From positions 21,862 through 85,861 of the forward strand of contig NZ_BMMU01000031.1 in the NCBI RefSeq assembly GCF_014646095.1: a stretch of 64,000 nucleotides of DNA. The letters are read 5' to 3'. The DNA is from Streptomyces lacrimifluminis (lineage in GTDB: Bacteria; Actinomycetota; Actinomycetes; Streptomycetales; Streptomycetaceae). Positions 1-8,263 of the stretch are shown here, in pieces; within the stretch, counting starts at the first letter, position 1, and the number at the start of each line of letters is the position of its first letter. Both the position numbers and the translations under genes were made by a program. A model generated the notes under the pieces. The model was not told the origin of the DNA. It saw only the letters and a program-made list of their open reading frames with translations, and did not search any database.

Positions 1-29
1 TTCCCCCGAAGGCACTTGACCTTCGCCGG

Positions 30-1763
30 CTACTCGACCCTTGACATCCGGGCCACCGGATCCCCCGCCTCCGGGTTGTCCGTCTCGTACTTCAGGTCGT
101 CGCCGACCGGAGTGAGCAGCACCCTGTGCGACCCCGTGGTGCACACGTTCCTGTTCGACTTGTCGGCGATCGAGGTGACGACGAGCCGGGTCTTCGTCAC
201 CTGTTTCAGGATCAGTACGTCGTCGCAGATGCCGCCGATCTGGTCGGTCTGCCGGAAGGTGCCCAACTTGTCGCCCACGGCTGCCTGTTGGACCGTCACC
301 CGGAACGTCCCCATCGGCAGCGCACCGTCGAGGGCGACGGCCGGCCCCTCCCAGGTGCCGACGTAGGACGCGGGGACCGCACCCGTGCCAGTCGCCGGGT
401 CCGGCACCGTGCTCTGTGACGGGCTCTCCGCGGACTGGTCGGAGTCGGAGCCGGAGTCCTCGCTCGCCGTCGGAGAACTGGCCGCCTCGGAACCGCTGCT
501 CTTCGCCGCGCCGTTGTCCCCGTCCCCGCCCGGCAGCAGGTCGAACACGAACGCCGAGCCCACCGTCACCGCGGCCATCGCACCCGCCACCGCGAGAGCC
601 ACCGTGCAGCTCAGCTTCCTCCCGCGCCCGCCGGCGACGGGTGCCGAGGTGGCCGCCACGCTCACGGAGACCTTGCCGGGCGTACGATCGGCCGGCTCCG
701 GATCCGGATCCGGCTCCGCGTCCCGAGGTCCCGGCAGCCCCGGAAGGACCGACCCCGGCATGACCGGCGGCGGCCCGAACTCTCCCACCCCGACCCCCGC
801 CCCACTCACCGCAGGCGCCCCGAACCCCACCGGCCCGGACAGCGCACCCTCCTGAGCCTCCGCCTCCGCGACCTCCAGATTCAGCAGTGCCACCGCGCTC
901 CGGCTGACCCGCTCCACCACCGGCCCCGGCAGCCACCCGCCCGCCACCAGCCGCGCCGCCCCCTCCGGAGCGAGCCGCCGGGCCACCTCACCGGGCGCCG
1001 GTCGCGCCGACGGGTCCTTCGCCAGGCACCCCTCGACCACCTCCCGCAACTCACCACCGAGTCCGTCGAGTTGGGGTTCCTCGTGGACGACCCTGTAGAG
1101 CAGGGCCGCCGAGGAGTCACCGGGGAAAGGGGATCTGCCGGTCGCCGCGTAGGCCAGTACCGCGCCCAGGGAGAAGACGTCCGCCGCTCCTGTGACCGGC
1201 TTGCCGAGGATCTGTTCCGGTGACATGTAGCCGGGCGAGCCGACCGAGACACCGGTCGACGTCAGGGACGCCGTGCCGTCCGTGGCCCGGGCGATGCCGA
1301 AGTCGATCAGGAGGGGGCCGTCGAGGGTGAGGAGGACGTTCGAGGGCTTCACGTCCCGGTGGACGAGGCTGAGCGCGTGGACGGCGGTCAGCGCCTCGGC
1401 GAGGCCGGCGCCCAGTGCCCGTACGGAATCCAGGGGCAGCGGACCGTCGTCCGTGATCGCCGCCGTCAGGGAGGGGCCGGCCGCGTACGCCGTGGCCACC
1501 CAGGGCACCGGGGCCTCCGGGTCCGCGTCCAGGACGGAGGCCGTCCAGGCGCCACCGACCCGCCGGGCGGCCTCGACCTCGCGCCGGAACCGGGCCCTGA
1601 ACTCCTCGTCGAGCGCGAAGTGCGGGTGCACGATCTTGACCGCGACGGTACGGCCGCCGGCGCTGCGCCCCAGGTAGACGCGGCCCATCCCGCCCGAGCC
1701 GAGCCGCCCGAGCAGCCGGTAGGGCCCCACGACGGTCGACTCACCGACATCCAGCGGCTGCAT
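30..1763 (-). CDS. Membrane-anchored Ser/Thr protein kinase (PknB type)
   Basis: Eukaryotic-type kinase of 577 aa that should phosphorylate cytoplasmic proteins on Ser/Thr in response to an envelope signal. The kinase domain (about residues 13-265) shows the glycine loop LGSGGMG, the ATP lysine K43 in VAVK, the catalytic HRDVKPSN (D137) and DFG (D154). A Pro-rich linker leads to one membrane segment at about 384-408. A Ser/Thr-rich stretch and a C-terminal domain of about 110 residues would lie outside the cell. That domain has no PASTA repeats and I do not recognise it. I start at the ATG at 1763 because GGGGGAGAGGTGG precedes it; an in-frame GTG at 1787 lacks this. Confidence 0.9.
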   Translation of the reverse strand: MQPLDVGESTVVGPYRLLGRLGSGGMGRVYLGRSAGGRTVAVKIVHPHFALDEEFRARFRREVEAARRVGGAWTASVLDADPEAPVPWVATAYAAGPSLTAAITDDGPLPLDSVRALGAGLAEALTAVHALSLVHRDVKPSNVLLTLDGPLLIDFGIARATDGTASLTSTGVSVGSPGYMSPEQILGKPVTGAADVFSLGAVLAYAATGRSPFPGDSSAALLYRVVHEEPQLDGLGGELREVVEGCLAKDPSARPAPGEVARRLAPEGAARLVAGGWLPGPVVERVSRSAVALLNLEVAEAEAQEGALSGPVGFGAPAVSGAGVGVGEFGPPPVMPGSVLPGLPGPRDAEPDPDPEPADRTPGKVSVSVAATSAPVAGGRGRKLSCTVALAVAGAMAAVTVGSAFVFDLLPGGDGDNGAAKSSGSEAASSPTASEDSGSDSDQSAESPSQSTVPDPATGTGAVPASYVGTWEGPAVALDGALPMGTFRVTVQQAAVGDKLGTFRQTDQIGGICDDVLILKQVTKTRLVVTSIADKSNRNVCTTGSHRVLLTPVGDDLKYETDNPEAGDPVARMSRVE

Positions 1764-1874
1764 GGCGCCCACCTCTCCCCCGTACACACCTCATACGCCC
1801 GCATGCACACGCATACGCCCGCATCACGCGCGCCGGTCCCGTAGCGCGCCGGTCCCGTCTCCGCGACCAGCAGC

Positions 1875-2723
1875 CTACGGCTCCAGGAGGTCGACCTCCA
1901 CGTCCGCGGGGAAGCCTGTCGTGGGGCCCACCCTGCGGGCGAACTCCCGCACGGCCGCCAGCTGCGGTCCGCCGAAGCGGAAGTCGAGGGTCGTGAAGTA
2001 GCGTTCCAGGACCTGCGCGTCGAACTCCTCCCAGCGGGCCGCCTGTTCGGCGACCTTGGCGACCTCCTCCAGGGAGACGTCACGGGAGGCGAGGAACGCT
2101 TCGTGGACCTTCCGGGTCAGTGCCGGTTCGCGCTCCAGGTAGTCCCGCCGGGCCGCCCACACCGCGAAGACGAACGGCAGACCCGTCCACTCCTTCCACA
2201 GGGTGCCCAGGTCGTGCACCTCAAGGCCGTAGCGCGGGCCGTCCAGGAGGTTGGCGCGCAGGGCGGCGTCCCCGATCAGCACCGCCGCGTCCGCCTCCCG
2301 CATCATCAGGCTGAGGTCGGGCGGACACGTGTAGTAGTCGGGCTGTACGCCGAAACGCTCGGCCAGGAGCAGTTGCGCCAGGCGTACGGAGGTGCGGGAG
2401 GTCGAGCCGAGTGCCACCCGTGCGCCGTCCAGGCGGTCCAACGGGACCTGGGAGACGAGCACGCACGACATCACCGGGCCGTCGCAGCCGACGGCGATGT
2501 CGGGGAAGGCGACCAGGTCGTCGGCGTTGCGGAGGAACTCGACGAGCGTGATGGGCCCGATGTCGAGGTCGCCGCGCACCAGCTTCTCGCTGAGCTTCTC
2601 AGGGGTGTCCTTGGTCAGCTCGAAGTCGAGGAGCGTGCCTGTTCTCGCGAGCCCCCAGTACAGGGGCAGGCAGTTCAGGAACTGGATGTGGCCGACGCGC
2701 GGCCGGGTGCGAGAATTGTCCAC
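1875..2723 (-). CDS. mqnA: Chorismate dehydratase MqnA (futalosine menaquinone pathway)
   Basis: Cytoplasmic enzyme of 282 aa that dehydrates chorismate to 3-[(1-carboxyvinyl)oxy]benzoate, the first committed step of the futalosine route to menaquinone. It has the periplasmic-binding-protein-like fold and the family signatures NCLPLYWGL near the N-terminus, GDLDIGPITLVEFL, and ALGSTSRTSVRL. The next enzyme, MqnE, is encoded at 17.6-18.8 kb, and late-pathway UbiX/A/D homologues follow it. The start is a GTG with no Shine-Dalgarno sequence. A TAGCCT that could be a -10 box lies 6 bp upstream, so a leaderless mRNA is possible. Confidence 0.93.
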   Translation of the reverse strand: MDNSRTRPRVGHIQFLNCLPLYWGLARTGTLLDFELTKDTPEKLSEKLVRGDLDIGPITLVEFLRNADDLVAFPDIAVGCDGPVMSCVLVSQVPLDRLDGARVALGSTSRTSVRLAQLLLAERFGVQPDYYTCPPDLSLMMREADAAVLIGDAALRANLLDGPRYGLEVHDLGTLWKEWTGLPFVFAVWAARRDYLEREPALTRKVHEAFLASRDVSLEEVAKVAEQAARWEEFDAQVLERYFTTLDFRFGGPQLAAVREFARRVGPTTGFPADVEVDLLEP

Positions 2724-2824
2724 ATCGCGAGGCTAACGGGCACGAGGAACAGTGCGCCCTCCCGGGGGTTGTCAAGGCCACGCGCCGCCTCTCAAACGTC
2801 CGGGTGACGTGATCTTGACCTCTA

Positions 2825-3011
2825 TTGCATTCGGGTGCCTGCATGCTAGGCTCGCCCCAAGTTGCAGTTTGGTTTCCCTTGCAGTACAGAGCCTGCGGAG
2901 CATCTGACCGCGGGCTCTCGTCGTATTCAGATGAATGCAGTTGTTTACAAGTCTTTGTTTACACCTTGCAGGTTCTGGAGCAGGGCAACCCTTTGGGCCC
3001 AGGGAGGGCTT
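2825..3011 (+). promoter_or_regulatory. Probable cold-shock gene promoter and long 5' leader
   Basis: A plausible promoter has TTGCAT at 2825-2830 and TAGGCT at 2847-2852, 16 bp apart. Transcription from it would give a leader of about 150 nt before the cold-shock ORF. Long structured 5' leaders are typical of cspA-type genes, where they act as RNA thermosensors. The leader is unusually T-rich for this genome and ends in a GGGAGGG ribosome-binding site 5 bp from the ATG. Confidence 0.5.
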
Positions 3012-3215
3012 ATGGCTACCGGAACCGTGAAGTGGTTCAACGCCGAAAAGGGCTTTGGTTTCATTGCCCAGGAAGGCGGCGGCCCGGACGTCTTCGTCCA
3101 CTACTCCGCGATCAACGCGAGCGGATTCCGCTCTCTCGAAGAGAACCAGGCGGTTTCCTTCGATGTCACGCAGGGCCCGAAGGGCCCGCAGGCGGAGAAC
3201 GTCAGCCCGATCTAA
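3012..3215 (+). CDS. CspA-family cold-shock RNA chaperone
   Basis: A 67-aa single cold-shock domain that binds single-stranded RNA/DNA and melts mRNA structure. It begins MATGTVKWFNAEKGFGFI, which contains RNP1 (KGFGFI); VFVHYSAI is RNP2. Length and sequence are typical of the Streptomyces ScoF/Csp proteins. GGGAGGG stands 5 nt before the ATG. The gene is monocistronic, between a long leader and a strong terminator. Confidence 0.97.
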   Translation: MATGTVKWFNAEKGFGFIAQEGGGPDVFVHYSAINASGFRSLEENQAVSFDVTQGPKGPQAENVSPI

Positions 3216-3269
3216 GTTGTCGGCTCAGCTGAGCCGCATGCTCTGATCCGGAACGTGTGCAGTACCCCA

Positions 3270-3314
3270 AGGAGCTCCGAGCCGTCACGACGGCATCGGA
3301 GCTCCTGCCTTTTG
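3270..3314 (+). terminator. Strong intrinsic terminator after cold-shock gene
   Basis: AGGAGCTCCGA (3270-3280) pairs perfectly with TCGGAGCTCCT (3296-3306). An inner GCCGT/ACGGC stem and a CACG loop extend it, with one bulged A at 3295. A TTTT run follows. Together this is 16 paired bases. Confidence 0.9.
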
Positions 3315-3382
3315 CTCCTGCCTTCTGCTCCTGTCTTTCCGGACGCGTCGGGTTGTCAGTGGGCCCCGCTAGGGTCCCCGCC

Positions 3383-4084
3383 ATGACTGACGCAGCGGCC
3401 ACCGCCGCCACCCCGGGTGACGACACCGACACCGAAACCGACTTCGTCGCCGCCACCCGCGTCTTCTACGACGCCATCGCCGAGGACTACTTCGACCGCT
3501 TCCGCGCCGGGCACGCCGCCCAGCCGCTGGAGCGGGCCGTGCTCGCCGCGTACGCCGAGTTCGTACGGGGTTCAGGGGGCGGTAGCGGCCAGGTCGCCGA
3601 TCTCGGGTGCGGGCCGGGGTGGGTCACCGGGTTCCTCGACTCGCTCGGGCTGTCGGTGTTCGGCCTGGACCTGTCGGCGTCGATGCTCGCGGTGGCCCGG
3701 CGGGAGCATCCGGGGCTGCGCTTCGAGCAGGGCTCGATGCTGGAGCTGGACCTCGCCGACGGGACGCTCGCCGGAGTCGTGTCCTGGTACTCGACCGTCC
3801 ACACTCCGGCCGACCGACTGCCCGCCCTCTTCGCCGAGTTCTGCCGCGTGCTCGCGCCGGGCGGGCATCTGCTGCTCGGCTTCCAGGTGGGGGACGTGCA
3901 CAAGCACCACGACCAGCCCTTCGGACGTCCCGTGTCCATGACCTTCCAGCGGCGCCGGCCCGAGCGGATCGCCGAACTGCTGACGGAGGCCGGGTTGACG
4001 CTCGTGTCGCAGACCGTGCGGGCGGCGGACGAGCAGGCCGGGGAGTCGTCCCCACAGGCGTTCCTGATGGCCCGCAAGCCATGA
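3383..4084 (+). CDS. Class I SAM-dependent methyltransferase
   Basis: A 233-aa Rossmann-fold methyltransferase. Motif I is VADLGCGPGWVTGFL (about residues 73-87) and motif II is VFGLDLSASML. The acidic SAM contact is in RFEQGSMLELDL, and the late strand is LAPGGHLLLGFQVGD. It resembles UbiE/Methyltransf_11 proteins; the acceptor cannot be told. The ATG at 3383 lies just after the cold-shock terminator. It is a single gene, and its 3' end faces the FAD-dehydrogenase gene. Confidence 0.85.
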   Translation: MTDAAATAATPGDDTDTETDFVAATRVFYDAIAEDYFDRFRAGHAAQPLERAVLAAYAEFVRGSGGGSGQVADLGCGPGWVTGFLDSLGLSVFGLDLSASMLAVARREHPGLRFEQGSMLELDLADGTLAGVVSWYSTVHTPADRLPALFAEFCRVLAPGGHLLLGFQVGDVHKHHDQPFGRPVSMTFQRRRPERIAELLTEAGLTLVSQTVRAADEQAGESSPQAFLMARKP

Positions 4085-4112
4085 CGGCCTGCGGGCCTGC
4101 GGGCCCCGGTGG

Positions 4113-5954
4113 TCAGAGCACCCCCGCCGCCGCCAGTGCCGCCACGTACCCGAACGTCATCGCCGGGCCGATCGTCGAGCCCGCGCCCGCGTAGCTGTGG
4201 CCCATGACGGCGGCGCTGGCGTTGCCCGCCGCGTACAGGCCGGGGATCGCCGTGCCGTCGGCCCGCAGGACGCGCGCCCGGGCGTCCGTCCGTAGGCCGC
4301 CCTTGGTGCCGAGGTCGCCGGGGACGATCCGGAAGGCGTAGTACGGGGGCAGCCACAGGGGGGCCAGGCAGGAGTTCGGGAGGACGGCCGGGTCGGTGTA
4401 GTAGTGGTCGTACGCGCTGTCGCCGCGCCCGAAGTCGGTGTCGTCGCCGTTCAGGGCAAGGGAGTTGAAGCGGCTGACCGTGGTGCGCAGGGCCGCGGAC
4501 GGGACGCCGATCGAGGTCGCCAGGGCGTCGAGGCTCCACGCCTTGTACGCGGCACCGGAGTTGTACCAGTCGGCCGGGAGTACGAAGGTCGGCGAGACGT
4601 CCTTGAAGAGGTAGCGGTTGCGGTAGTTCTGGTCGACGATCAGCCAGGCCGGGATGTCCGGGTCGGTGGCGTTGCGCTCGTACATGGTGTGGACGACGTC
4701 GCTGTAGGGACCCGCCTCGTTGACGAAGCGGGAGCCCGCCGCGTTCACCAACAGGCCGCCGGGAAGGGTGCGTTCGGCAAGGCAGAAGTAGGGCTCACCG
4801 GGGAGCGGGATCGCCGGACCCCACCAGGCGTCGTCCATCAGGGCCAGGGAACCGCCGGCGCGCTCGCCCGCCCGGATTCCGTCCCCCGTGTTCTCCTTCG
4901 CGCCGACCGTCCACTGCGTACCGATGGGCTGTTGCTGGTACTGGGCGCGCATCGCCCCGTTGTGCTCGAAGCCGCCCGAGCCGACGATCACGCCACGTCG
5001 GGCGCGCAGGAGACCCGGGGAGCCGCTACGAGTGACGACGGCACCGGTGACAGCTCCGGACTCCAGGTGGAGGTCGGTGAGAGGGGTGTTGAGCCACACC
5101 GGCACCCCGGCCGACGCCAGCCCCGCACGGAGTCCGGCCGCGAGGGCCTGGCCCATGGTGAGTGGGGTCTGCCCCTTGAGGGCGGCCTTCGTGCCACGCG
5201 CCAGGCACTCGACGGCGACAGCGGCGCCCTTCGCGTTCACGGCGGCGAGGGCCAGCCACTTGTAGTCGGCGCTGAAGACGACCATGCCGGAAGGGACGGC
5301 GAGATAGGGCGGGTTGAGACGGGCGAGTTCGGCGCCCAGGACCTTCCCGTCGAGCTGATCGGGCTCTATGGAACGGCCACCCGGGAGCCCGCCGGGCAAC
5401 TCCGGGTAGTAGTCGCTGTATCCCTCCATCCAGCGGAAGCGGAGGGGACTGTTCGCCATGACGAAGGAGAGCATGGCGGGTCCGTGGGCGAGGAAGGCCT
5501 GTTGGCGGGCGGCGGGGACGTCCGGTCCGACGACCGCCGCGAGGTAGGTGGCGGCCTTGGCCGGGGTGTCCGGTACCCCGGCCGCCAGGATCACGGGGTT
5601 GTTCGGAATCCAGATCCCGGCGCCGGACCGGGCGGCCGACCCACCAAATGTGGGCGCCTTCTCGACAACAACGCAGCTCAGCCCCTGCTTTGCGGCCGTG
5701 AGCGCGGCGGTCATCCCAGCGGCGCCCGCGCCGACCACGACGACGTCGTACGTCCCGAGGAGGGGTGGCGGGGCCGCGGCAGTGGCGGCGTGGGCTGTTC
5801 CCTGCCCCGCCGCGACACCCACCCCGACGGCGACACCCGCCGCGGCGGCGGCGCCGGTCAACAAGCCTCGCCTGGAGGGCAGTCGGGTGCCTCCGGAGGG
5901 TTCGGTACGGTCGGTAGGTTCGATACGTCTGGCGGGGTCCGCTTCTGGGTTCAT
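4113..5954 (-). CDS. Tat-exported FAD-dependent dehydrogenase (KstD/fumarate reductase-like)
   Basis: A 613-aa flavoprotein. The N-terminus has a twin-arginine signal (SRRGLLTG, R28-R29, then a long Ala/Gly hydrophobic stretch ending near THAATA), predicting folded export. The FAD-binding dinucleotide motif VVVVGAGAAGMTAAL follows at about 70. The C-terminal GHSYAGAGSTIGPAMTFGYVAA is typical of the FAD_binding_2 family that includes 3-ketosteroid delta-1-dehydrogenases and fumarate reductases. Export is unusual for KstD, so I call only the family. The gene is single, and its 3' end faces the methyltransferase gene. Confidence 0.85.
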   Translation of the reverse strand: MNPEADPARRIEPTDRTEPSGGTRLPSRRGLLTGAAAAAGVAVGVGVAAGQGTAHAATAAAPPPLLGTYDVVVVGAGAAGMTAALTAAKQGLSCVVVEKAPTFGGSAARSGAGIWIPNNPVILAAGVPDTPAKAATYLAAVVGPDVPAARQQAFLAHGPAMLSFVMANSPLRFRWMEGYSDYYPELPGGLPGGRSIEPDQLDGKVLGAELARLNPPYLAVPSGMVVFSADYKWLALAAVNAKGAAVAVECLARGTKAALKGQTPLTMGQALAAGLRAGLASAGVPVWLNTPLTDLHLESGAVTGAVVTRSGSPGLLRARRGVIVGSGGFEHNGAMRAQYQQQPIGTQWTVGAKENTGDGIRAGERAGGSLALMDDAWWGPAIPLPGEPYFCLAERTLPGGLLVNAAGSRFVNEAGPYSDVVHTMYERNATDPDIPAWLIVDQNYRNRYLFKDVSPTFVLPADWYNSGAAYKAWSLDALATSIGVPSAALRTTVSRFNSLALNGDDTDFGRGDSAYDHYYTDPAVLPNSCLAPLWLPPYYAFRIVPGDLGTKGGLRTDARARVLRADGTAIPGLYAAGNASAAVMGHSYAGAGSTIGPAMTFGYVAALAAAGVL

Positions 5955-6030
5955 GGGGCGGGAATGTCGTACTTGGGTCTTGTGAAGTCAAGGCCCATAC
6001 CTGACCGACAGTGAAACCCGCTCGGCCGGC

Positions 6031-6582
6031 TCAACCCTCAGACGGTGAAGAGGGGGTTGCCGGGTGCTCGTCACGCCGCCAGAAGGTAGGACGCCACCAG
6101 TACAGGACCGTCAGGTCGTCGGGCCACGCGGCGCTGCCGCCTGGCTCTTCGAACGAGTCCCGGGACAAGTCGATCGGACGCCACCCAGGGTCCAACGGTT
6201 CGTCCTGCGCAGGCGGCCGCACATTCTTGACGAAACGCTCTTCCATGGCGCCGAAGCGCTGGTAGTTGCGCTGCGCCTCCACCAGCCCCGGGCCGTTGGC
6301 TCCGCAGGTCCACGGCCATCGCAGCTGTGGCAGGTCGTCCTCCCAGTAACAGACTGAGCAGATCTCATAGGCGCCGTGCTCGGCGAACATCTGGTGTCCG
6401 CAGCAGGGGCACGGAAGCCAGCCCTCTTCGGGGGGCGTCAGGCCACTCCCCGGGGTCACCAGCGGCTCCCCTCGCGCCTCCGCCGCCTCAAGAGCCTCCA
6501 GCTCAGCCAGCTCGGCGAGTACGACCGGATCTGCATCGTTCACGAGAACAACCCTACGAGCCGGTCCCGCGCACATGGGCAC
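6031..6582 (-). CDS. CPCC-motif cysteine-rich zinc-ribbon protein
   Basis: A 183-aa protein with WLPCPCCGHQM followed by CSVCYWEDD, the signature of the cysteine-rich CPCC domain family, which probably binds one zinc ion. Function is unknown. The start is GTG at 6582 with AAGGA 7 nt upstream; an ATG two codons on is the alternative. The start abuts the stop of the upstream ATPase gene, so the two are probably co-transcribed and coupled. The N-terminal 40 residues are an acidic, Leu/Ala-rich segment not found in the core domain. Confidence 0.75.
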   Translation of the reverse strand: MPMCAGPARRVVLVNDADPVVLAELAELEALEAAEARGEPLVTPGSGLTPPEEGWLPCPCCGHQMFAEHGAYEICSVCYWEDDLPQLRWPWTCGANGPGLVEAQRNYQRFGAMEERFVKNVRPPAQDEPLDPGWRPIDLSRDSFEEPGGSAAWPDDLTVLYWWRPTFWRRDEHPATPSSPSEG

Positions 6583-7008
6583 TCACGTGTCCTTGAGAGG
6601 CAGCTCCACCCACACCGTCTTGCCGACGTCCCGTTCCGCCACGCCCCAGATGCGGGCGAGGACCGACACGATGATCAGGCCCCGGCCACCTTCGTCGATC
6701 TCCCATCTGGGCACCATGCGCAGCCGCCGGTCGCCTCGTGCGTCGCTCATCTCGATACGCAGGGTGTCCGGCGAGAGCAGCAAGAGGCGGAGCTCGACAT
6801 CGCGTCCCGGTACACGGCCGTGCGTGACGGCGTTCGCGGCGAGTTCGGCGACGACGTGCTGTGCGGCCTCGTTCACGTCGCTGTCGTGCGGGTATCCCCA
6901 CTCGGCGAGCTGCTGGGCGGTGAGGCGTCTGGCCAGGCGGGCGCCGCGTGGGGTGCAGCTGAGGCGCTGGGTGAGTTCGTCGGGGTGGGTGGAGATTTGT
7001 GAGTTCAC
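6583..7008 (-). CDS. Anti-sigma-factor-like ATP-binding regulatory protein (HATPase_c_2)
   Basis: A 141-aa GHKL-fold ATPase of the RsbW/SpoIIAB-like type that is very common in Streptomyces. The N-box is AAQHVVAELAANAVTHG, and the G box is DEGGRGLIIVSVLA. It lacks a sensor or dimerisation domain. Such proteins may bind a sigma or anti-anti-sigma factor or act with the neighbouring XRE protein. It is transcribed divergently from the XRE-DUF397 pair, an arrangement repeated as XRE plus ATPase in the island at about 50 kb. Confidence 0.88.
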   Translation of the reverse strand: MNSQISTHPDELTQRLSCTPRGARLARRLTAQQLAEWGYPHDSDVNEAAQHVVAELAANAVTHGRVPGRDVELRLLLLSPDTLRIEMSDARGDRRLRMVPRWEIDEGGRGLIIVSVLARIWGVAERDVGKTVWVELPLKDT

Positions 7009-7143
7009 GTCACCGAGCGTGGCCGCCTGGTCCTACCCTGACCAGGGGCGACGGGTGGACTCCGGGTATCCGTACGGGTGCGGTGGGTGAGAGGTACGGG
7101 TTGTCGGCCGTGACCATGGGCGTCCACGATGAGGGTGAGGGCG

Positions 7144-8016
7144 GTGGCGTACGTGACCGAGGACGCGGAGCGGAAGCCGGAGACTCCGGCGGAGGAAGAG
7201 GGTACGACGGGACTGTTCACCGCGCTGGGCAAGATGCTCAAGCGATTGCGGGAACGGGCGGGGCTGACCCAGAAACAGTTCGGGGAGTTGGTGGGGTACG
7301 GGCCGGACGCCATCTCCGCCATGGAGCGGGGGGTGCGTATCACGAGGCCCGAGCTGCTGGAGAAGGCCGACGACATCCTCAACGCCGGTGGGCTGTTGAA
7401 GGACGCGATCCCCGAGGTCGAGGAGACGATGAGGAGGGCACGGACTCGTCACCCCGAGTGGTACCAGGGCTACGCCAACCTGGAGAACGTGGCGGTCTCA
7501 CTGTACGACTACAGCACGATGGGCGTGCTTGGGTTGTTGCAGACGGAGAACCACGCACGTGCGGTGTTCACCAACCGGTACCTGCCGCTCGACGAGGCGA
7601 CCATCGAGCGGCGGGTGGCAGATCGTCTCTCACGGCAGCAACTCTTCGAGCGGTGGCCACCGGTGGAGTGCAGCTTCGTGATGGAGGAAGCGCTGCTGGA
7701 GCGGTCGATCGGCGGACCCGAGGTACACGCGGGGCAGTTGCAGCGGTTCCTGCACATCGGAAACATGCGGAACGTGCAACTACAGGTGATGCCGACCCGC
7801 AGCCCTAACCACCCTTGTCTGGGCGGCTCGTTCACCTTGCTGACTCCCAAGGGGAAAGAGCAGGTGCGGTACATGGAGATCCAGGGATATCCGAGGCTGA
7901 TCACCGACCGCGAAGAAGTCCGTGTCCTCGCCGCCCGCTTTGGGATCATCCGGGCACAGGCGCTAACCCCGTTCGAGCCCCTGGCCCTGATCGAGAAGAT
8001 GCTGGAAACGCTATGA
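7144..8016 (+). CDS. XRE-type DNA-binding protein with DUF5753 domain
   Basis: A 290-aa regulator. The helix-turn-helix spans LKRLRERAGLTQKQFGELVG and the following AISAMERGVR. The C-terminal two thirds, beginning about EWYQGYANLEN and containing SLYDYSTMGVLGLLQTENHA, is the DUF5753 domain typical of the actinobacterial BldB/WhiJ-linked regulators. I prefer GTG 7144, which has GAGGG 8 nt upstream; ATG 7129 has no RBS. Its stop overlaps the DUF397 start (ATGA), so the two proteins are made together. Confidence 0.9.
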   Translation: MAYVTEDAERKPETPAEEEGTTGLFTALGKMLKRLRERAGLTQKQFGELVGYGPDAISAMERGVRITRPELLEKADDILNAGGLLKDAIPEVEETMRRARTRHPEWYQGYANLENVAVSLYDYSTMGVLGLLQTENHARAVFTNRYLPLDEATIERRVADRLSRQQLFERWPPVECSFVMEEALLERSIGGPEVHAGQLQRFLHIGNMRNVQLQVMPTRSPNHPCLGGSFTLLTPKGKEQVRYMEIQGYPRLITDREEVRVLAARFGIIRAQALTPFEPLALIEKMLETL

Positions 8017-8243
8017 CCATAGAGCAGTTGAGCTGGTTCAAGTCGAGCTACAGCGACGCCGAGGGCGGCCAGTGCCTCGAAGCCGCCTACACCTGGCGCA
8101 AGTCCAGCCACAGCAGCGGCGGGGGCGAACGCGTAGAGATCGCCACCTGCCCCCACGCCATCCACCTCCGCGACTCCAAGGACCCCACCGGCCCCTACCT
8201 CACCCTCTCCCCCACCGCCTGGTCCGCCTTCCTCCAGCGCTGA
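8013..8243 (+). CDS. DUF397 protein with duplicated N-terminal half
   Basis: A 76-aa small protein that accompanies XRE-DUF5753 regulators (WhiJ-like systems, where it is thought to antagonise the regulator). The half-motif W-KSSYS/H...GG..-E-A occurs twice: WFKSSYSDAEGGQCLEAA, then WRKSSHSSGGGERVEIA. A single second half follows (HLRDSKDPTGPYLTLSPTAWSAFL). Translation is coupled to the regulator by an ATGA overlap. Confidence 0.9.
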   Translation: MTIEQLSWFKSSYSDAEGGQCLEAAYTWRKSSHSSGGGERVEIATCPHAIHLRDSKDPTGPYLTLSPTAWSAFLQR

Positions 8244-8263
8244 TGAGGGCATGAGGATCATCC

